From the NCBI GenBank assembly GCA_011947345.1, contig JAAVTG010000114.1:81150-145149 (forward strand): 64,000 nucleotides of DNA. Reading direction: 5' to 3'. Shown in pieces: positions 20,197 through 31,201 of this stretch (the first letter of the stretch is position 1; each line of letters opens with the position of its first letter). Source of the stretch: Phytophthora quininea (Eukaryota; Oomycota; Peronosporomycetes; Peronosporales; Peronosporaceae). The notes beneath the pieces were generated by a model. That model had not been told where the DNA came from. It saw nothing but the letters and a program-made list of their open reading frames with translations, and did not search any database. The translations under genes were made by a program, and so were the position numbers.

Positions 20197-21919
20197 CTAT
20201 TTGCCCTTGACGGGGAAGCAAGGGAACTTGCGCAGATTGGGCATGTCGTCCATGGGCAAGAAGGCCGCCATGAACTCTTCGTTCGGAGACAGCCAGTCGT
20301 CCAGCAGCATCCCTTCTGTGAAGGAGCCCTCCGTGTCTGCTGGGTTGTAGGCGTACTCGCTCTCAGGATTGAGAGACCACATGAATCCCCGGAATAATTC
20401 TTCTCCATCAGTACTTTAATCGTCAGGTCAGTCGTGCGCTTCGTCGTTTTCTTCGGGTGCGCGTCCTTCGTGTACAAGCCCGCAAACTCCCCAGCAGCAG
20501 CGCCGAGGCCTTCTCGTCCACCAAGTAGCCAAACATGTCGGTCATGGTGCCTTCCACGCGCGTCAACAGATCCCCATCCGACAGCTCCACATACGTGCTG
20601 AAGTCGGACGTGGTCCCGTCCCCGTAGAAATACCGCTGCGGGTTCACTGCCGTCGTGTAGTAGTGCGGAGCCCACACGAGTTTGTTGTCGATGGTGAATT
20701 TGGGCTTCGTGTCGCCTGCTTTCTGGAGTCCGCCGCCCCACCAGTCGTAGTAGTCGAGGTTTTCGCCAGCAATTGTGGTCTTGTGGCTTGCCACGACGCC
20801 CTCGACGAAGCCCAACCACTGTGGGCAGTTGCCATGCATGACCTTGGCGATCTTCTCGCAGCCCACGACAAAGTCGTCGTCATCTCCCGTGCCCCACGTT
20901 GCTGTCTCTGGTTCGTTCTTCAGGTCAAGCCCCATGACGTTCCAGTAGTCCTGGCCGCAGAGATTGGAGGACACAATGTCCACAGCGTTCAGGAAATCGT
21001 CCTGACTCACGCCAAGGTCCTTATCGAACCAGGTCGCGCCGGACTTTTGTTGGTCAATCGGTGCATGCTAATGAGCACGCCAATGTCGCGATACGCCAGG
21101 GACTTGACGAGCGTTTGCAAGGTCGAGATGAAATCGGTCGCGTTGATGGCTCTGTTGCTGGACAAATTGACAACCCCTTCTGAGGTGGACTGTTGTTGAG
21201 CACATTCTCCACGGAGATTGGCAGTCGCACGGCATTAAAGTTGTTTCTCGCCAGGAAAGCTGCAATTTCATACTGTAGTCACAATAAAAACTGGTGAGTC
21301 TGCAGTTGATTTCCCCCAAGACTAGAGTTCGTACAGCTGTGGTTCCGTTTTCCGCATTCTCCCAGAGCCCAAATGGCACAGCCAAAGCAGTCTCCATACC
21401 AAACCAATTGACGCCTTTGATCTGAATTGACACTTCAGTACCGTTGGCCGCCACCGCCACGATCTCGCCATTCTTGCTCTGGTAGTCGGGCATTTCGCAC
21501 GCTGCAATGCAGATCACGTTGGTGAATAAAATCGTGGCGGCATTAAAGTGCAGAGGAAAGCGAACGTACTGACGGTGGTGTCGTAGGATTTTGGGTTGCC
21601 CACCTGGCCGTCGTCGGAGATGATGATGTTGTCGTCCGTCTTGTTATCTTTGATCGACCGTTTATTGGCGACGTGCTGCTCGTACGCCATGGTCCTCACG
21701 ACACGCCGCTCGTGGGTGTTAATTGCGGCCTTTGTCAACATGCAGAGAAATCCCACGACGAGAATGATCAGCAGCAGCAGACCCGGCCATATCTAAAGGA
21801 AACCACAGCGCCTTAGAAATCTGCTAGAGATCAATCGCAACGAGAGCACTTACTCTATACTGTCCCTTGTAGTCTGCTGTGTTTTCCTGCTCCCGCGGTT
21901 TCTTGACCACCAGCCTCAT
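20197..21919 (-). CDS. GH5 glycoside hydrolase, membrane-anchored, copy A (frame-interrupted)
   Basis: Exons 21919-21854, 21792-21570, 21501-21335 and 21272-20197; introns of 61, 68 and 62 nt. The short cytosolic N-terminus ends DYKGQYR, the same position where the paralogs have DYKGRIR. Then comes a transmembrane helix (IWPGLLLLIILVVGFLCML) and a GH5 domain: IKGVNWFGMETALAVPFGLWE, MGLDLKNEP (acid/base Glu), VWAPHYYTTAV, GEFAGLY (nucleophile Glu), ending PCFPVKGK. Frame slips lie at C runs 20387-20390, 20489-20492 and 21174-21177, plus one near 21062. GH5 enzymes cleave beta-glucans; in oomycetes such type II anchored forms probably act on wall glucan. This copy keeps two introns that the others lack and is the most diverged of the array. 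Confidence 0.75.
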
Positions 21920-22255
21920 GTTCTGGGACGGCTCCGCTGCTGAGTGCTGTGTGAATTTCCCTTGTCTGAGAAGGCCGTCGCTGGCATCGTGTGTCGTACT
22001 GGGGCCGCTTCATCTCGAGACAGCTCGGTGGTGATCTGCCATGGCGTCAACGGCGTCGACGCTCGCCCCGCCGACCACTCCACTACCAAACTGACGCGGT
22101 GATCCATGTGAACGCGACCACCGTATAGTAGTCGACAACAATTCGACTATGCATGCCGATCAATAAGTGCGCTCGAGCTCTTCCTCTACCTTTGACGTCC
22201 GTGATACCTTATCTTGCCGCCTGTGACTTGGCGAACGTGGCATGTGCCACCCGCC

Positions 22256-22545
22256 CTACCAGCTGGGAATCGCGCTTGCACTGGTGTAGAGGCTCTGACT
22301 GCGTAAAGGACTCGAACACCAACTGAAAGTGGTGAGCGTTCCCCTTGCTGTCAACAGTTCTGTAGCTTTTCCCTCGTGGACATTTGGACCCCTTCCTGGA
22401 GGTAATCGCCCGTGATAGCCAAGCAGGCGTCGTCCAACAAACCTGGAGTGAAGTCGCCGCATGGAGTCGCCGGTATAGCCCTTCTCCACCAGCATGGTCC
22501 GTCGTGCGCCTCAGTTTTGAACGAGCGTCGTGGGACTCCCAACAT
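22256..22545 (-). pseudogene. Relic of a GH5 C-terminal region
   Basis: On the minus strand, pieces in alternating frames match the end of the neighbouring GH5 genes: LRRTTDHA (compare KRTTDFT), MLVEKGYTGDSM (compare MLEKGYAGGYM) and GDFTPGLLDDACL (compare GTFTEGLLDDDWL). No intact frame remains and no N-terminal half is visible, so this is a decayed array member between copies A and B. Confidence 0.5.
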
Positions 22546-22834
22546 GGCAGCTTCCTCTAAGTGATTCGCTGGTCGCTTCTCCCCACGTCGCGTTCTTCAG
22601 GTGGTTCTCTGGTGCTGTGTACTTGTCGGGCGCACAAAGAAGACTTCATATGCATGGGAAAACCTTTACCGTCTTCATTTCGCACCAAGGTGTGTTATAC
22701 ATTACGAAGCCCTTTCTAATACTACAGTCTCCCAACAGGTACTCGCCCTGCGAAGCCGTCGTCAACTCTGCAGCGATAAGACTTCCACGAACTGATCCGA
22801 CCAACTCGAAGAATCGAAGTTTCAGTCTCTCCAG

Positions 22835-24640
22835 CTAGGACGATGACGACGACGAAGATTTGATCTCTTGTGGGAAACACGGGAACATCTTGAGGTCTTT
22901 GATCACATCCAGAGCAGCAATACCCTCCATGAACACCTTGTTCGGGGTCAGCCAGTCGTCGTCCAGCAGACCTTCAGTGAATGTGCCGTACGTGTCGGCT
23001 GGATTGTACTGGTAGGCACTCTCAGGGTTTAGAGACCACATGTAGCCGCCTGCGTATCCAGCCTTCAGCATCACCTCAATTGTAAAGTCGGTTGTGCGCT
23101 TCGTAGTGAGCTTGGGGTGCTTGTCCTTGGCGTAGAGCCCTGCAAACTCGCCCATGACCATAGCATGGGAAGTGTCTGACAGCAGGTACCCAAACATCTT
23201 GTCCATGGTCTTCTCGACGTTGTTTCTCAGCGTGTCGTCGTCCAATTCCACGTAGTCATCGAGACCTCCCTCGGCGTTCTGCGTTCCCGAAGCGTAGAGG
23301 TACCAGGCAGGGCTCACACCAGTGTTGTAATAGTGCGGGGCCCACACGAGTTTGTTGTCGACGTCGAGGTCGATGGGGAAGTCTCCAGCGTTCTCCATGC
23401 CTCCACCCCACCAGTCGTAGTACGTATTTGCTGCACCGTTCAGAGTGATGGTGCCCGAGCTTGCAATGCCTTCGACGAAGGCCAACCAGTTGGGACAGTC
23501 TTTCAGCATTCGATTGCCGATCAACGTCGCTCCTTTTTGCCAGTCCGGGGCGTCTCCACCCCACGAACACTCATGAGGCTCGTTCTTGAGGTCCAGGCCG
23601 ATGACGTTCCAGTACTTGGAGCCGCACAAGTTTTTAGTCAGGACATCAATGGCCCCCAAGAAATCGTCTTCAGAGACGCCGAGTTTCTCGCTGTACCAAG
23701 CGCCACCCGATTCCTTCGGGTCGAGTGTGTGGAGGCTGATCATGACGGTGATTTTGCGATACCCGAGCGCCTCCACAATGGACTGAATGGTGCTGACGTA
23801 CGACGTGATGTTGATCGCCCGATTCGTGTTGACGTTGATGAGGGACTTTTCAGGCGCCACGTCGTTGAGGATGTTCTTGATGCATACTGGCAGACGCACG
23901 CTATTGAATTGGTTGCGCGCTAGGAAGGCTGCAATCTCGTACACGGACGTGCCGTTGTCCATGTTCTCCCAGAGCCCAAAGGGGACTGCAAGGCCAGTCT
24001 CCATGCCGAACCAATTGACGCCTTTGATGCCGACCGGGACCTCGGTGCCGTTCTTCGAGACGGCCCAGATCTGGCCGTCCTTGCTTTGGTAGTCAGGGAG
24101 TTCGCAGCCCATGTCGGGGTACGACTTGGGGTTGCCCACCTGTCCGTCGTCCGAGATGATGACCTGGTCGTCGTTCTGTCCGTCCTTGATCTTGCGCTTG
24201 TCGCTTTGGCGCTGCTCATAGTTGGCTTGGTCCACTTTGACCGCCTCGTTCTGGTCGATGGCCTGCAGAGTGACGGCAGCCACCGCTCCGCCGACGATCA
24301 TCAGGAGGATGAGCACTCCAGGCCAAGTCTGCAGAATTAGAAAGCAAGGTCAGTAGGCTTCAAGGGAAAAGGTACTAAGGACTGGGCAGCTCACTCGGAT
24401 GCGGCCTTTGTAGTCTTTGGTCTGCTCGGGTCGGAGCTCGTCCATCTCGGCAGCTTTGATCTTCATCTCGGTCATCCGCTGGCCGCCGGTCCCGTACGAG
24501 GCGGAGCCTCTGTCCCCCGACCAGTTGAACTGCGGCTCGGCGGAGCTGTCGACGTGGGCGCTGAACCGGCCGCTGGAGAAGTCCCCGGTCGAGTAGGCCA
24601 GACTGCCGCGGTGTTCGTCCACAGGGCGGTTCACCTCCAT
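22835..24640 (-). CDS. GH5 glycoside hydrolase, type II membrane protein, copy B (intact)
   Basis: Exon 1 (24640-24395) encodes an 82-residue cytosolic domain ending KDYKGRIR. A 66-nt intron (24394-24329) follows, then exon 2 (24328-22835). The single helix WPGVLILLMIVGGAVAAV anchors it, with a short stalk (QANYEQRQSDKRKIKDGQ) and the GH5 barrel: GIKGVNWFGMETGLAVPFG, FNSVRLPVCIKNIL, VIGLDLKNEPHECSW (acid/base Glu), YDWWGGG, VWAPHYYNTG, VMGEFAGLYAKDKHP (nucleophile Glu) and YMWSLNPES. It ends in a Ser run. Both catalytic glutamates are present and the frame is intact. Predicted to hydrolyse or remodel beta-glucan at the cell surface. Confidence 0.92.
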
Positions 24641-24923
24641 GCTCACGGGGATTGCATCCAAGCGAGGGGCCTCTGGGGCTTGAGCAGTCGATCGCAAAGT
24701 GAGGGTCTGCTCTCTAGGCCGCCGCTGAACCCACGACTAATATCCAGGACTTGTGTGAGAATCACATCTGATGTCAGCACTTGTAAGCGCGAGCTAGCGC
24801 TGCAAGCCACGCCCGACGCGTTGGAATTTTGCGCATGCAACAAGATCAAGTCGTTGAAGGATTTCTATTTGCTGTTCGTACTGATCACGGAGATTAATTT
24901 GGTAGCTGAAGTGCAGAGACGAT

Positions 24924-26697
24924 TTACCTTGCAGATGACGAAGACGAGGACTCGATGACCTGCGGGAAGCACGGAAACTGCGCGAGGTCTTGGATCGCGT
25001 CCAACGCGGCCATGCCCTCCATAAACACCTTGTTGGGGGTCAGCCAGTCGTCTTCCAACAGCCCCTCGGTGAACGTGCCGTACGTGTCGGCCGGATTGTA
25101 CTGGTAGGCGCTCTCGGGTTCAACGACCACATGTAGCCGCCTGCATATCCCTTCTCGAGCATCACCTCGACCGTAAAGTCCGTCGTGCGCTTCGTCGTGA
25201 GCTTCGGGTGCCTGTCCTTGCCATACAGGCCTGCAAATTCGCCCAGCACCATCGCGTACGGGGACGACTGCTGCAGGTAGCCAAACATGGCGTTCATGGT
25301 GGCTGCAACGTTGTGCTTCAGCGTGGCATTGTCCAGTTCCACGTAATCGTCGAGGCCTCCTTCTGCATTGGGGTGCCACCGCCGTAAAGATACCAAGCCA
25401 CACTCACTCCGGTGTTGTAGTAGTGCGGGGCCCACACCAATTTGTTCTCAACAGTGAGCGCGACGGGGTTGGCGCCGGCATGCTCCAGACCTCCGCCCCA
25501 CCAGTCGTAGTAGCCTCTTTTCTTGCCGTTCAGATTGATGGTGCCGCCGCTGTTGGCGATGCCTTCAACGAAGGCCATCCAGTTGGGGCAGCCCTCCAGC
25601 ATCTGGTTGCCGATCAGCGCCGCTCCGTCCTGCCAATTCGGGGCGTCTCCACCCCACGAACACTCGTACGGCTCGTTCTTCAAGTCCAAACCGACGATGT
25701 TCCAGTACTTGGAGCCGCACAGGTTCTTGGTCAGAATGTCAACGGCTTCGAGGAACTGATCTTGCGTCACGTTCAGCTCTTCGCTGTACCAGGCACCGCC
25801 GGATTTCCGCGGGTCTAGCGTGTGCAGACTGATCAAGACCGAGACGTGTCGGAAGGCGAGCGCCTCCACGATCGACTGAATGGTCGAGATGTACGACGTA
25901 ATGTTGATGGCTCGGTTGGTCTCGACGTTGATGAGGGACTTTTCAGGCGCCACGTCGTTGAGGATGTTCTTGATGCATACTGGCAGACGCACGCTATTGA
26001 ACTGGTTGCGCGCTAGGAAGGCTGCAATCTCGTACACGGACGTGCCGTTGTCCATGTTCTCCCAGAGCCCAAAGGGGACTGCAAGGCCAGTCTCCATGCC
26101 GAACCAATTGACGCCTTTGATGCCGACCGGGACCTCGGTGCCGTTCTTCGAGACGGCCCAGATCTGGCCGTCCTTGCTTTGGTAGTCAGGGAGTTCGCAG
26201 CCCATGTCGGGGTACGACTTGGGGTTGCCCACCTGTCCGTCGTCCGAGATGATGACCTGGTCGTCGTTCTGTCCGTCCTTGATCTTCCTCTTTTCGCTCA
26301 GCCGTTGCTCATAGTTTTCCTGTTTGACTTGAATCACTTTCCGCTCATCGATCGCTTGCAATGTCATCACGGCAAAGGCGCCGCCAACGATCACTAGAAG
26401 GAGGAGAAGTCCAGGCCAGGTCTGCGTAACAGTCGGTTAGTAACGAGCACTTGGTTGACGGCGATAAAAGAAAACTCAACTCACTCGAATGCGTCCTTTG
26501 TAGTCCTTCGCCCGCTCAGGTGGTCTGGTTAGGTCGAGATCGGCGGCCATCAGCCGCATCTCAGTCATGCGGTAGCCCGAGGAAGAGCTCCGGGACTCTG
26601 TCAGCCGAGGACCATTGGAGCTGTCGAGGTAAAGACTGTAGTGCCCGCTGGAAAAATCACTGGTCTCGACGGTCCGCGGGGTCAAGACTTCACCCAT
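24924..26697 (-). CDS. GH5 glycoside hydrolase, type II membrane protein, copy C (two frame slips)
   Basis: Exon 1 26697-26485, 63-nt intron (26484-26422), exon 2 26421-24924. Layout as in copy B, with TM helix WPGLLLLLVIVGGAFAVM. Positions 25925-26260 are almost identical at DNA level to copy B (23830-24165), a likely gene-conversion or recent-duplication tract. The acid/base site VGLDLKNEPYECSWGG and the nucleophile site VLGEFAGLYGKDRHP are both visible, but in different frames. One base appears lost in a G run at 25374-25377 and one in GGG near 25118-25120. The tail is SSSSSSAR. Probably intact in reality. Confidence 0.82.
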
Positions 26698-27000
26698 GGC
26701 GCTGTCGGGGGATTGCAAAATGTGAAGTGAACTTGAGCCGACATACCATCGTCGGAGGACATTGATCCCATAGTCCGTTGACGTTTACGTGAGAAAAATA
26801 ACGTACCATGGGATGCCTCCTGTGGCGATATCCGTTTTGTAGCTGTCCGCCAAACGAACAATGTGAGGCGCAATTCTACTACCAACACATCTAGCATGGA
26901 ATTGTAGTCGACCTTCGTCAGCTCGACAAATGCAACAGTCAAGAAAGCTTTTCATCTGGAGGTTGTCTGTGAATTATATTGAAAATCCGTACTAACTACC
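26698..27000. other. Intergenic, GH5 copies C and D
   Basis: Promoter side of copy C and 3' side of copy D. No gene seen. Confidence 0.4.
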
Positions 27001-28803
27001 TCACGATGAAACTGTTTGCGGGAAGCACGGGAACATCTTGAGGTCCTTGAGATCGTCCATCGCCGACATGCCCTTGAGGAAGACTTTGTTGGGGGTGAGC
27101 CAGTCGTCCTCAAGCAGACCCTCGGTGAATGTGCCGAACGTATCGGCAGGATTGTATTGGTAGGCGCTCTCGGGGTTGAGCGACCACATGAAGCCTCCTG
27201 CGAAGCCCTCTTTGAGCATCACCTGGATCGTGAAGTCCGTTGAACGCTGGGTGGTCAGCTTCGGATGGGCGTCTGTGGCGTACAGACCGGCGAACTCGCC
27301 CAAAACCATCGCGTACGGAGACGATTGTCGAAGGTAGCCGAACATGGTGTCCATCGTCTTTTCCACATTGCTTTTGAGGTCGTCGTCACTCAACTCGACG
27401 TAATTCTCGATCGCCCCACTTGCCGTCACTTCTCCAGATGCGTACATGTACCAGGCCGGGTAGACGCCCGTATTGTAGTAATGCGGGGCCCATACGAGTT
27501 TGTTTTCGACGCTGAACTCGATGGGATTGTCGCCAGCCTTCTCCAGACCGCCACCCCACCAGTCGAAGTACGTGTTCGTCCTACTTCCCAGAGTAATCGT
27601 TCCTGAGCTAGCGATACCTTCAACGAAAGCCATCCAGTTGGGACAACCTTTTAGCATCCGGTTACCGATCAAAGCCGCTCCTTTCTGCCAGTCTGGTGCA
27701 GCACCGCCCCATGAACATTGGTACGGCTCGTTCTTCATGTCCAAGCCGATGATGTTCCAGTATTCGGCGCTGCAGAGGTTCTTGGTCAGAATGTCGACGG
27801 CCTCTAGGAATTGGTCCTGCGTCACGCCAAGGTCGTCACTGTACCAGGCACCGCCAGACTTCTTGGGGTCGAGCGTGTGGAGACTAATCATGACCGTGAT
27901 TTTGCGATACCCGAGCGCCTGCACGATGGTCTGCAGCGTTGTCATGTACGACGTGATGTTGATCGCTCTGTTGGTGTTGACATTGATGAGATCCTTGTCG
28001 GGTGGAGTATTCTTGAGGATGCTTTTGATACACACCGGGAGACGCACACTGTTGAACTTGTTGCGAGCCAAAAACCCCGCAATCTCGTACACGGACGTTC
28101 CGTTCATCATGTTCTCCCACAGCCCGAATGGAATGGCGAGACCGGTCTCCATGCCGAACCAGTTGACGCCTTTGATGCCGACAGGAACCTCGGTGCCGTT
28201 CTTCGAGACCGCCCAGATCTGACCGTTCTTGCTTTGGTAGTTCGGTAGCTCGCAGCCCATGTCGGGATACTTTTTCGGATTGCCAACTTGTCCGTCGTCC
28301 GAGATGAGAACGCCGTTGTCCGTGAGCCCGTCGTTAATTCTTCGCCGAGCTTCCGTGTTGTTCTCATAGCGAGCTTGGCCAACTGTGGCCTTATTGTGAG
28401 CGCTAATCGCACACGCCGTGATGATGGCAGCAGCTCCGCCCATAACGGTGCACAATAGGATCAGTCCTCTCCATGTCTGTAGTAACAGCAAGAAGACCAT
28501 TAGATCAACAATCCCAACGCCAAACTGCTAGTACTGCTCTCGACGTACCCGGATGCGCCCCTTGTAGTCCCTCTGTCGCTCTGGGGCCGAGTCGTCGCTC
28601 GGTTCCATGGCCATGAGTTTCATTTCTGTCTTCCGCTCGGCCATACTCTCTCGTCCTGATTCCGACGCGCGGTCTACATATGCGCTAGCACGGCTGCTGG
28701 TGTATTCGGTATTCCGGAAGGCTGAAGCTGGCGGTTCGCCGGCACTACCGGCATCGCTTGTAGTCTCATTCGACTTGGGCGGGACTGGTCGAACTATCTC
28801 CAT
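27001..28803 (-). CDS. GH5 glycoside hydrolase, type II membrane protein, copy D (intact)
   Basis: Exon 1 28803-28549 (MEIVRPVPPKSNE to DYKGRIR), 72-nt intron (28548-28477), exon 2 28476-27001. The TM helix is WRGLILLCTVMGGAAAIITA. The GH5 landmarks are GIKGVNWFGMETGLAIPFG, IGLDMKNEPYQCSWGG, FDWWGGG, VLGEFAGLYATDAHP and FMWSLNPES, ending PCFPQTVSS. The frame is complete and both catalytic Glu are present. It is more diverged from B and C than those are from each other. Same orientation and spacing as the others, consistent with tandem duplication. Confidence 0.92.
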
Positions 28804-28984
28804 GTGCGCACGCAGGTATGAGCTCTCTGCAGTCCAATTTGAAGAATGAAAAACTCCTACTACGGTCGATCGTGCTCGGCGGTTAAGTGTTTCGGAAACG
28901 GATAGCGAAAAACAACTACCACGTCGAGTTCAAAATTGTACATATCCAAGGCAAAGGAAACAAAACTGCTATCTAGAGACCCTC

Positions 28985-30725
28985 TTACACAGAGCCGCTT
29001 GACACTTCCGTCTCGAAGCACGGGAACATCTTGAGGTCTTTGATCTCATCCAGAGCAGCAATACCCTCCACAAACACCTTGTTCGGGGTCAGCCAGTCGT
29101 CGTCCAGCAGACCTTCAGTGAATGTGCCGTACGTGTCGGCTGGATTGTACTGGTAGGCACTCTCAGGGTTTAGAGACCACATGTAGCCGCCTGCGTATCC
29201 AGCCTTCAGCATCACCTCAATTGTAAAGTCGGTTGTGCGCTTCGTAGTGAGCTTGGGGTGCTTGTCCTTGCCGTACAGGCCTGCAAACTCGCCCATAACC
29301 ATAGCGGACTGCGAGGTTCCCAGCAGGTACCCAAACATCTTGTCCATGGTCTTCTCGACGTTGTTTCTCAGCGTGTCATCGTCCAGCTCCACATAGTCCT
29401 CCAGCGCTCCCTCGGCGTTCTGCGTTCCCGAAGCGTAGAGGTACCAGGCAGGGCTCACACCAGTGTTGTAATAGTGCGGGGCCCACACCAACTTGTTGTC
29501 AATATCGAAAGTGATCGGAGCGTTGCCAGCGTCGGCGAGACCTCCGCCCCACCAATCGAAGTACGTGTTTTCCTTTCCGTTCAAAGTGATGGTGCCCGAG
29601 CTTGCAATGCCTTCGACGAAGGCCAACCAGTTGGGACAGTCTTTCAGCATTCGATTGCCGATCAACGTCGCTCCTTTTGCCAGTCCGGGGCGTCTCCACC
29701 CCACGAACACTCGTGAGGCTCGTTCTTGAGGTCCAGGCCGATGACGTTCCAGTACTTGGAGCCGCACAAGTTTTTAGTCAGGACATCAATGGCCCCCAAG
29801 AAATCGTCTTCAGAGACGCCGAGTTTCTCGCTGTACCAAGCGCCACCCGATTCCTTCGGGTCGAGTGTGTGGAGGCTGATCATGACGGTAATGTGTCGGT
29901 ACCCCAACGCCTGCACGATCGTCTGGATCGTCGTAATGTACGACGTGATATTGATGGCGCGGTTCGTATTGGTGTTGATGAGCGTCTTGTCAGGCGCCAC
30001 GTCGTTGAGGATGTTCTTGATGCAGACGGGAAGACGCACACTATTGAACTTGTTGCGCGACAAGAAGCCCGCCACCTCGTACACAGACGTTCCGTTCTCC
30101 ATGTTTTCCCAAAGACCAAACGGAATGGCGAGACCAGTCTCCATGCCGAACCAATTGATGCCTTTGATACCAACCGGCACCTCGGTTCCGTTCTTGGCGA
30201 CGGCGAAGATCTGCCCGTTCTTGCTTTGGTAGTCTGGCAGCTCGCAGCCCATGTCGGGGTATTTTTGGGGTTGCCCACCTGTCCGTCGTCCGAGACGATG
30301 ACCCCATCGTCGGTCAGTCCGTCCTTGATCTTGCGCTTTTCCTGCGCCGCGTTCTCGTATCTGCGGGCGTTGACGCTCATCTGGTCGTTGGTGTTGATGG
30401 CGTTGATGGTGATCAGCGCGGCGGCCGCACCGACGATGGCCACGAGCAGCAGCAGACCGGGCCACGTGCGGATGCGGCCCTTGTAGTCCTTGGTGCGCTC
30501 TGGGGGCGTGCCGAGCTCCGGCTCGACGGCCATGAGCTTCATCTCGGTCTGCCGCTGGCCGGCGGGTCCGTAGATGGTGCTCTCGCGCCCCGAGTCGGTC
30601 ATGCGCATGGAGGACTCGACGCCCCCGCTGGAATACTCGCTGTTGCGGAGGAGTTCGCTGTTGCGGAAGGTCGGGGCGTTACCGTTACCGGAGGTGGGCC
30701 CCATGGGACGAGAGATCTCCGCCAT
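28985..30725 (-). CDS. GH5 glycoside hydrolase, copy E, intronless
   Basis: A single exon from the ATG at 30725. The cytosolic part ends DYKGRIR and runs straight into TWPGLLLLVAIVGAAAALI with no intron, exactly where copies A-D have one. GH5 landmarks are GIKGINWFGMETGLAIPFG, VIGLDLKNEPHECSWGG, FDWWGGG, VMGEFAGLYGKDKHP and YMWSLNPES, ending PCFETEVSSGSV. One-base losses are apparent at 30263-30267 (T run) and 29677-29680 (T run), so the current frame is split in three. The middle and end are nearly identical to copy B (for example 29561-29880 against 23440-23742), a probable conversion tract. Confidence 0.82.
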
Positions 30726-31201
30726 TTCGCGCGCAATCGGATCAGCTAACTGAGCGTCGGGAAGACACGTGAGAAGGCGTCTGCTGCGGTGGATTGGAGA
30801 CTGAGGACGAGAGCGAGTCGAGATTTGTATGGTCATGGAAGAGGAGCTGCGTTGTCGTCTCGCTGTTAGAGCGACCAGCTGGCGCTGCGGGGCGAGTAGC
30901 GAGCAGAATTTTGGTCTGAACCTCATCAGAGCGCACGGGTCTGTAGCAGCTCGAGAAGGCTGGCAACTCCATTCGAGGGGAACACGACCGTTGCCACGTT
31001 AGTCCTCGCAGCGCGTCGGAGCGTGGCGACAAGGAGCTTGTATTCAGCAGAAAAGACTCTCGTTCAAACAGCAAAACAAGTGCGAAATTAATGTGCTGGT
31101 GCTGAGAGGTAGATGGCACGCCACGATGGTCAAGAATCCACAACGAGATAACAGAGCCCACCGCTACGAACTAGGGCTTCGGCTGCGGACGTCGGATCAC
31201 T
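30726..31201. other. Intergenic between GH5 copy E and the sulfur-transfer fusion gene
   Basis: Contains the 5' flank of copy E and the 3' flank of the next gene. No gene or clear regulatory motif recognised. Confidence 0.4.

Noticed and set aside
20197..30725. GH5 copies A, C and E called as definite pseudogenes
   Set aside because: Breaks coincide mostly with homopolymers while catalytic motifs are conserved, so loss of function is not supported.
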